Part shown: piece after piece, positions 26,212 through 29,082 of the stretch | Position numbering within the stretch: the stretch's first letter is position 1 | Layout of the letters: each line of letters begins with the position of its first letter | Origin: Candidatus Latescibacterota bacterium | GTDB taxonomy: Bacteria; Latescibacterota; UBA2968; GCA-2709665 | Reading direction: 5' to 3' | Length of the DNA: 29,082 nt | NCBI GenBank assembly: GCA_012271065.1 | Contig: JAAXHE010000044.1 | Location: forward strand, 1 to 29,082 | Notes under the pieces: model-generated | Database searches by the model: none | What the model was told of the DNA's origin: nothing | Seen by the model: only the letters and a program-made list of their open reading frames with translations | Position numbers and translations under genes: made by a program

Positions 26212-26656
26212 ATCATCCCGACGTGGACAAAAAACCCGTTTCCCCGGCCTCATAAGTCAGGCGCAGGATTCCGGAAGAATCTCCGTCATTGTTCTTCCGT
26301 CATCGCGCCGCGAGGTCGAGTGAACGGGACGTCATAAAATCGCTAAATCGCAATAACCAATGGCAACCGTAAACCGCACGACCGGTGTTCGTTTACCAGA
26401 CAAGGAAGGAAAGCCAAGATCCGCTTCGAGTCAAGGGAAATCTGCCGCACATACAGGGCGCCAGGCACTGATGCCGGCCTGAAACCTCCGAGCGTCCACG
26501 TCGCGATCTTGCAATCACGATTGATCCTGACTATATTAGCAGCAGAACGAGGAATCAAGCCCGAACTGCGGTACCGTATTGCCATCATTCGGTCAATGTA
26601 TAATCTTTAAATATAGTATCTTATATCCAAACCATCAGTGACAATAGCGTGCGACA
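26212..26656. other. Divergent intergenic region between ether-lipid and restriction-modification genes
   Basis: No convincing gene is seen in these 445 bases. Small frames (for instance a 40-codon one at 26360-26482) lack ribosome sites. The right part is AT-rich, with a promoter-like pair at 26509-26537 and a TATAAT at 26599-26604. No clear promoter was found for the minus-strand FAR gene. Confidence 0.6.
26509..26537 (+). promoter_or_regulatory. Putative promoter of the methyltransferase gene
   Basis: TTGCAA (26509-26514) and TATATT (26532-26537) are separated by 17 bases and lie about 115 bases upstream of the methylase ATG. A perfect TATAAT occurs closer in (26599-26604), but without a good -35 box at proper distance. 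Either could serve. Confidence 0.4.
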
Positions 26657-27949
26657 ATGAAGGATTTAAACAAACTCCGAACCGAAGACAGAGCCGTTCA
26701 TGACTGGTACCGGTTCGTCCTGTCATTTCCGCCTCATCTGGTCCGTGAGTATCTTGACCGGTTCGATGTCCAACCTTATCACACCGTACTGGATCCATTC
26801 TGCGGTACGGGAACCACGACCGTTGAGTGCAAGAAACTCGGAATCGGCAGCATTGGAATCGAGCCGAATCCGATGGCGTATTTCGCAAGTTCGGTGAAGG
26901 TCGACTGGACGGTAAATCACAAGGAATTGCTTGAGTACGCGGAAGAGGTAGCGCTATATACTAAGAAAACTCTGGAAGAAAACGGCTTTGGCGAGTGGAA
27001 GGATCTACCGCTTTTCGCGCAAAACGGTATTCCGAATATCATATTGAAGCAACTTCCCGATGAACAGTCGAGAATCCTGTTGAAGGACTCCATCAGCCCC
27101 CGTCCCCTGCACAAAGCGCTCGTACTTCTGGATGCAATCGACCGGGAAGGAGGTCCTCATCTCCAGCGATACGGCCGCCTCTGTCTTGCCAACGCGCTCG
27201 TGCATCGAATTGGTAATCTGAAATTCGGGCCGGAAGTCGGGGTCGGGAAAATCAAGAATGATGCACCTGTCGTGGGGGCTTGGCTGGAATGCATTCGCAC
27301 GACTGTCCGCGATATCCGCCGATATGGTGACCGGGCACAAATCGGCAGCCGGATTATCAACGCAGATGCCCGCAGCGTCGAAAACATCCTGAAACCGGGT
27401 TCGGTCGATTTTGTAATTACATCGCCGCCATATCCGAACGAGAAGGATTACACGAGGACGACCCGCCTGGAGTCGGTCATACTTGGCATGATCAGGAACA
27501 GGCAAGAGTTGAGGACGTTGAAACAAAACCTGGTCAGGTCCAACACGCGCGGAGTGTACAAAGCCGACACAGACGACCGGGAGATCGCGGACAATCCTAC
27601 AATACGCAATCTTGCGGATGAAATTGAAAAACGCCGTATCGCTCTGGGTAAGACATCAGGTTTCGAGCGTCAGTACTCCCGCGTCACTCTGCTTTACTTC
27701 GGGGGAATGGCGAAGCATCTGGCGTCGCTTCGGCCCGCTCTCAAATCTGGCGCAAAGCTCGCTTACGTGGTGGGTGACCAGGCATCCTATCTTCGGGTGA
27801 TGATCAGAACGGGCGAACTCCTGGCCGGCATCGCCAAATCCCAGGGTTATAACGTCACCGGAATCAATCTGTTTCGTACCAGGCCATCAACGGTGACAGG
27901 CGAACAGCTCAGGGAAGAGGTTGTGACGCTGGAATGGCCGGGTGATTGA
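26657..27949 (+). CDS. Site-specific DNA methyltransferase (N4-cytosine/N6-adenine type)
   Basis: A 430-residue DNA methylase. The SAM-binding motif DPFCGTGTT (46-54) comes before the catalytic motif TSPPYPNEKDY (255-265), so the motif order is that of gamma-like, non-permuted amino-methylases. SPPY favours N4-methylcytosine, though N6-adenine cannot be ruled out. The long stretch between the two motifs (about 55-250) probably holds target-recognition sequence. GIEPNPMAYF just after motif I is the acidic loop that binds SAM. The ATG has no clear Shine-Dalgarno sequence. It is followed in the same frame, after one TGA, by a probable restriction endonuclease. Base composition is more AT-rich than the upstream genes, consistent with horizontal gain. 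Confidence 0.88.
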   Translation: MKDLNKLRTEDRAVHDWYRFVLSFPPHLVREYLDRFDVQPYHTVLDPFCGTGTTTVECKKLGIGSIGIEPNPMAYFASSVKVDWTVNHKELLEYAEEVALYTKKTLEENGFGEWKDLPLFAQNGIPNIILKQLPDEQSRILLKDSISPRPLHKALVLLDAIDREGGPHLQRYGRLCLANALVHRIGNLKFGPEVGVGKIKNDAPVVGAWLECIRTTVRDIRRYGDRAQIGSRIINADARSVENILKPGSVDFVITSPPYPNEKDYTRTTRLESVILGMIRNRQELRTLKQNLVRSNTRGVYKADTDDREIADNPTIRNLADEIEKRRIALGKTSGFERQYSRVTLLYFGGMAKHLASLRPALKSGAKLAYVVGDQASYLRVMIRTGELLAGIAKSQGYNVTGINLFRTRPSTVTGEQLREEVVTLEWPGD

Positions 27950-27970
27950 ACTAATCGAGAGGAGTATCGT

Positions 27971-28780
27971 ATTTCTGCCACGAATCGTTATACTGCCATC
28001 ATAGAGGCGATTTTCCATGCCAGGTATCAGCCCGGACATCGTGAAGTCGATTTTGAACGGCAAGATATCGTCACGTTTGCCTCAGAACTTGAAATTGATC
28101 TGCCGAGGAATCTCGGCGATCTGATCTACAGCTTCAGGTACAGAACGCCACTTCCAGCCAGTATTCGTGAAACTGCGCCAGACAAACAGGTTTGGATAAT
28201 ACGAGCTGCCGGACGGAGCAAATATAGATTTGTACTTGTGAGTGATATACCACTCACTCCAAACCCCAATCTATCCGTCACAAAGGTCCCGGACTCTACA
28301 CCGGGTATAATCGCGAAATATGCGTTCAGCGACGAGCAGGCGCTGCTGGCTCGGGTTCGCTACAACCGTTTGATCGATATTTTCCTGGGGATTGCCTGCT
28401 ACTCGCTGCAAAACCACCTCCGGACTACCGTACAGGAAATGGGACAGGTCGAAACCGACGAAGTTTACGTGGGAGTCGACAAGAGCGGCTCCCACTATGT
28501 CATCCCGGTACAAGCCAAGGGGGGCAGCGATAAACTCAGCCGTGTGCAGATCGAGCAGGACATCGCCCTTTGCGCCGGAAAACTGCCAGACCTGATTTGC
28601 CGCCCTATAGGCGCGCAATTTATGGAGCAGGATGTCATCTCTCTCATGGAGTTCGAGGAAGACGGGGATGATATCCGAATCGTGGCGGAGAAACAGTATC
28701 AATTGGTGCCGCCGGACGCCATAACACGCGAGGATTTAATCAGATACAGACAGCGATTATCCGATGGGACGGGGAGTTGA
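27971..28780 (+). CDS. Probable type II restriction endonuclease (PD-(D/E)xK-like), apparent ATT start
   Basis: The open frame begins right after the methylase stop. No ATG, GTG or TTG occurs in it before GTG 28238, yet the peptide from 27971 (NRYTAIIEAIFHARYQPG and on) is protein-like throughout. GAGAGGAG (27957-27964) stands six bases before ATT 27971, so I take ATT as start, giving 269 residues. The core VETDEVYVGVD (160-170) then IPVQAKGGSDKLS (178-190) looks like a PD-(D/E)xK nuclease site with D163/E164 as the acid and QAK (Q181, K183) in place of ExK, as in Mrr-type nucleases. It is followed by QIEQDIALC and a conserved-looking tail. The partner methylase supports a restriction role. 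Starting at GTG 28238 would lose 89 residues but keep the nuclease core. Confidence 0.7.
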   Translation: MSATNRYTAIIEAIFHARYQPGHREVDFERQDIVTFASELEIDLPRNLGDLIYSFRYRTPLPASIRETAPDKQVWIIRAAGRSKYRFVLVSDIPLTPNPNLSVTKVPDSTPGIIAKYAFSDEQALLARVRYNRLIDIFLGIACYSLQNHLRTTVQEMGQVETDEVYVGVDKSGSHYVIPVQAKGGSDKLSRVQIEQDIALCAGKLPDLICRPIGAQFMEQDVISLMEFEEDGDDIRIVAEKQYQLVPPDAITREDLIRYRQRLSDGTGS

Positions 28781-28817
28781 TTGGAGGAAAAGACGTGATC
28801 GAGAAGGTCGTATGAGT

Positions 28818-29018
28818 TCACTCGGAGTTTCGTGACAGAAGCGCTTTTACTGAAGGAACCAGAGCATTGGGTATTGCCATCAGCGTCTGGTCTGGATCCT
28901 CCGATACCGCTTCATCCTCCGCCACAGCTTCGTCGTCTGTCTGCGATTTGTAATGTTCCAGAAGGCGTCGGACACGGTCCTCGTCCCAACCTTCCGGAAA
29001 CCTGGTCACATATTTCAT
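28818..29018 (-). CDS. Small acidic protein of unknown function, antitoxin-like
   Basis: A 66-residue protein starting at ATG 29018 with GGAGA seven bases upstream; a TTG two codons earlier is less likely. It has a basic start (MKYVTRFPEGWDEDRVRRLL), an acidic middle with repeated DEAVAEDEAVSED, and a closing helix (NALVPSVKALLSR). I recall similar small proteins of the GWDE-RV-RVL-HYE type in many bacteria, often beside short toxin-like genes, but no function is known to me. The gene runs towards the restriction endonuclease (convergent). The upstream partner, if any, lies beyond the window edge; the same frame is open to the edge, so a longer form cannot be excluded. Confidence 0.6.
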   Translation of the reverse strand: MKYVTRFPEGWDEDRVRRLLEHYKSQTDDEAVAEDEAVSEDPDQTLMAIPNALVPSVKALLSRNSE

Positions 29019-29082
29019 CGACAATCTCCATTTTGATTTGTCCTTTGGATTTAATCCTTGAGTCCACTCCGAAAAGTCGAGT

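Noticed and set aside
26360..26482. Forty-codon plus-strand frame in the divergent gap
   Set aside because: No ribosome binding site, no recognisable motif, and short length make chance likely.
26343..26588. Minus-strand frame of 81 codons in the same gap
   Set aside because: No ribosome site, and it spans the putative methylase promoter; composition is not protein-like enough to support it.
1..29082. tRNA, rRNA, CRISPR array or insertion sequence
   Set aside because: Reading both strands I saw no tRNA-like cloverleaf ends, no regular spaced repeats and no transposase motifs. A covariance-model scan would be needed to exclude small RNAs.

Overview
The window reads as a 29 kb piece of a GC-rich, probably uncultured environmental bacterium. 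Three different Gfo/Idh/MocA oxidoreductases, a cupin, an Asp-box propeller protein, an acetamidase-type hydrolase and a molybdenum hydroxylase sit close together, a gene mix I associate with marine or sediment lineages such as Latescibacterota or Poribacteria. That placement is a guess, because no rRNA or ribosomal marker gene is present. Most genes have a GC-rich third codon position. The first ~2.2 kb and the last ~2.5 kb look visibly more AT-rich by eye.

Layout. (1) 1-2135, plus strand: tail of an unknown gene, a DUF4956-like membrane protein and a secreted SdiA-regulated-type beta-propeller. (2) 2464-4873, minus strand: a HigB/HigA toxin-antitoxin pair followed by a cupin and a Gfo/Idh/MocA oxidoreductase. 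(3) 5066-9850, minus strand: a three-subunit molybdenum hydroxylase (large, FAD and 2Fe-2S subunits), then a second Gfo/Idh/MocA enzyme. (4) 9956-13904, minus strand: a degenerate inverted-repeat element, malate synthase G and glucose-6-phosphate isomerase. (5) 14156-19617, plus strand: a third Gfo/Idh/MocA enzyme behind a promoter with an overlapping palindrome, a BNR/Asp-box protein, an acetamidase/formamidase, and biotin genes bioA and bioD. (6) 19661-26211, minus strand: a four-gene ether-lipid cluster. (7) 26657-28780, plus strand: a probable type II restriction-modification pair. (8) 28818-29018, minus strand: a small acidic protein.

The most interesting system is region 6. In transcription order it encodes a fatty acyl-CoA reductase (FAR1-like), a large PlsC-superfamily acyltransferase, an alkyl-DHAP synthase (AGPS) and a short-chain dehydrogenase. 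This is the order of chemical steps in the animal peroxisomal ether-lipid pathway: make the fatty alcohol, acylate DHAP, exchange acyl for alkyl, reduce the ketone. The AGPS is convincing at the active-site level. The acyltransferase has unusual substitutions in its usual catalytic motifs and a large N-terminal region I do not recognise.

Other points worth a look: the restriction endonuclease gene appears to start at a rare ATT codon, in the same frame as the methylase and separated from it by one TGA. Two genes (glcB and the AGPS gene) take their last codons or stop codon from dispersed-repeat-like sequence. The higBA promoter lies between two copies of a 33-base unit spaced 51 bases apart.
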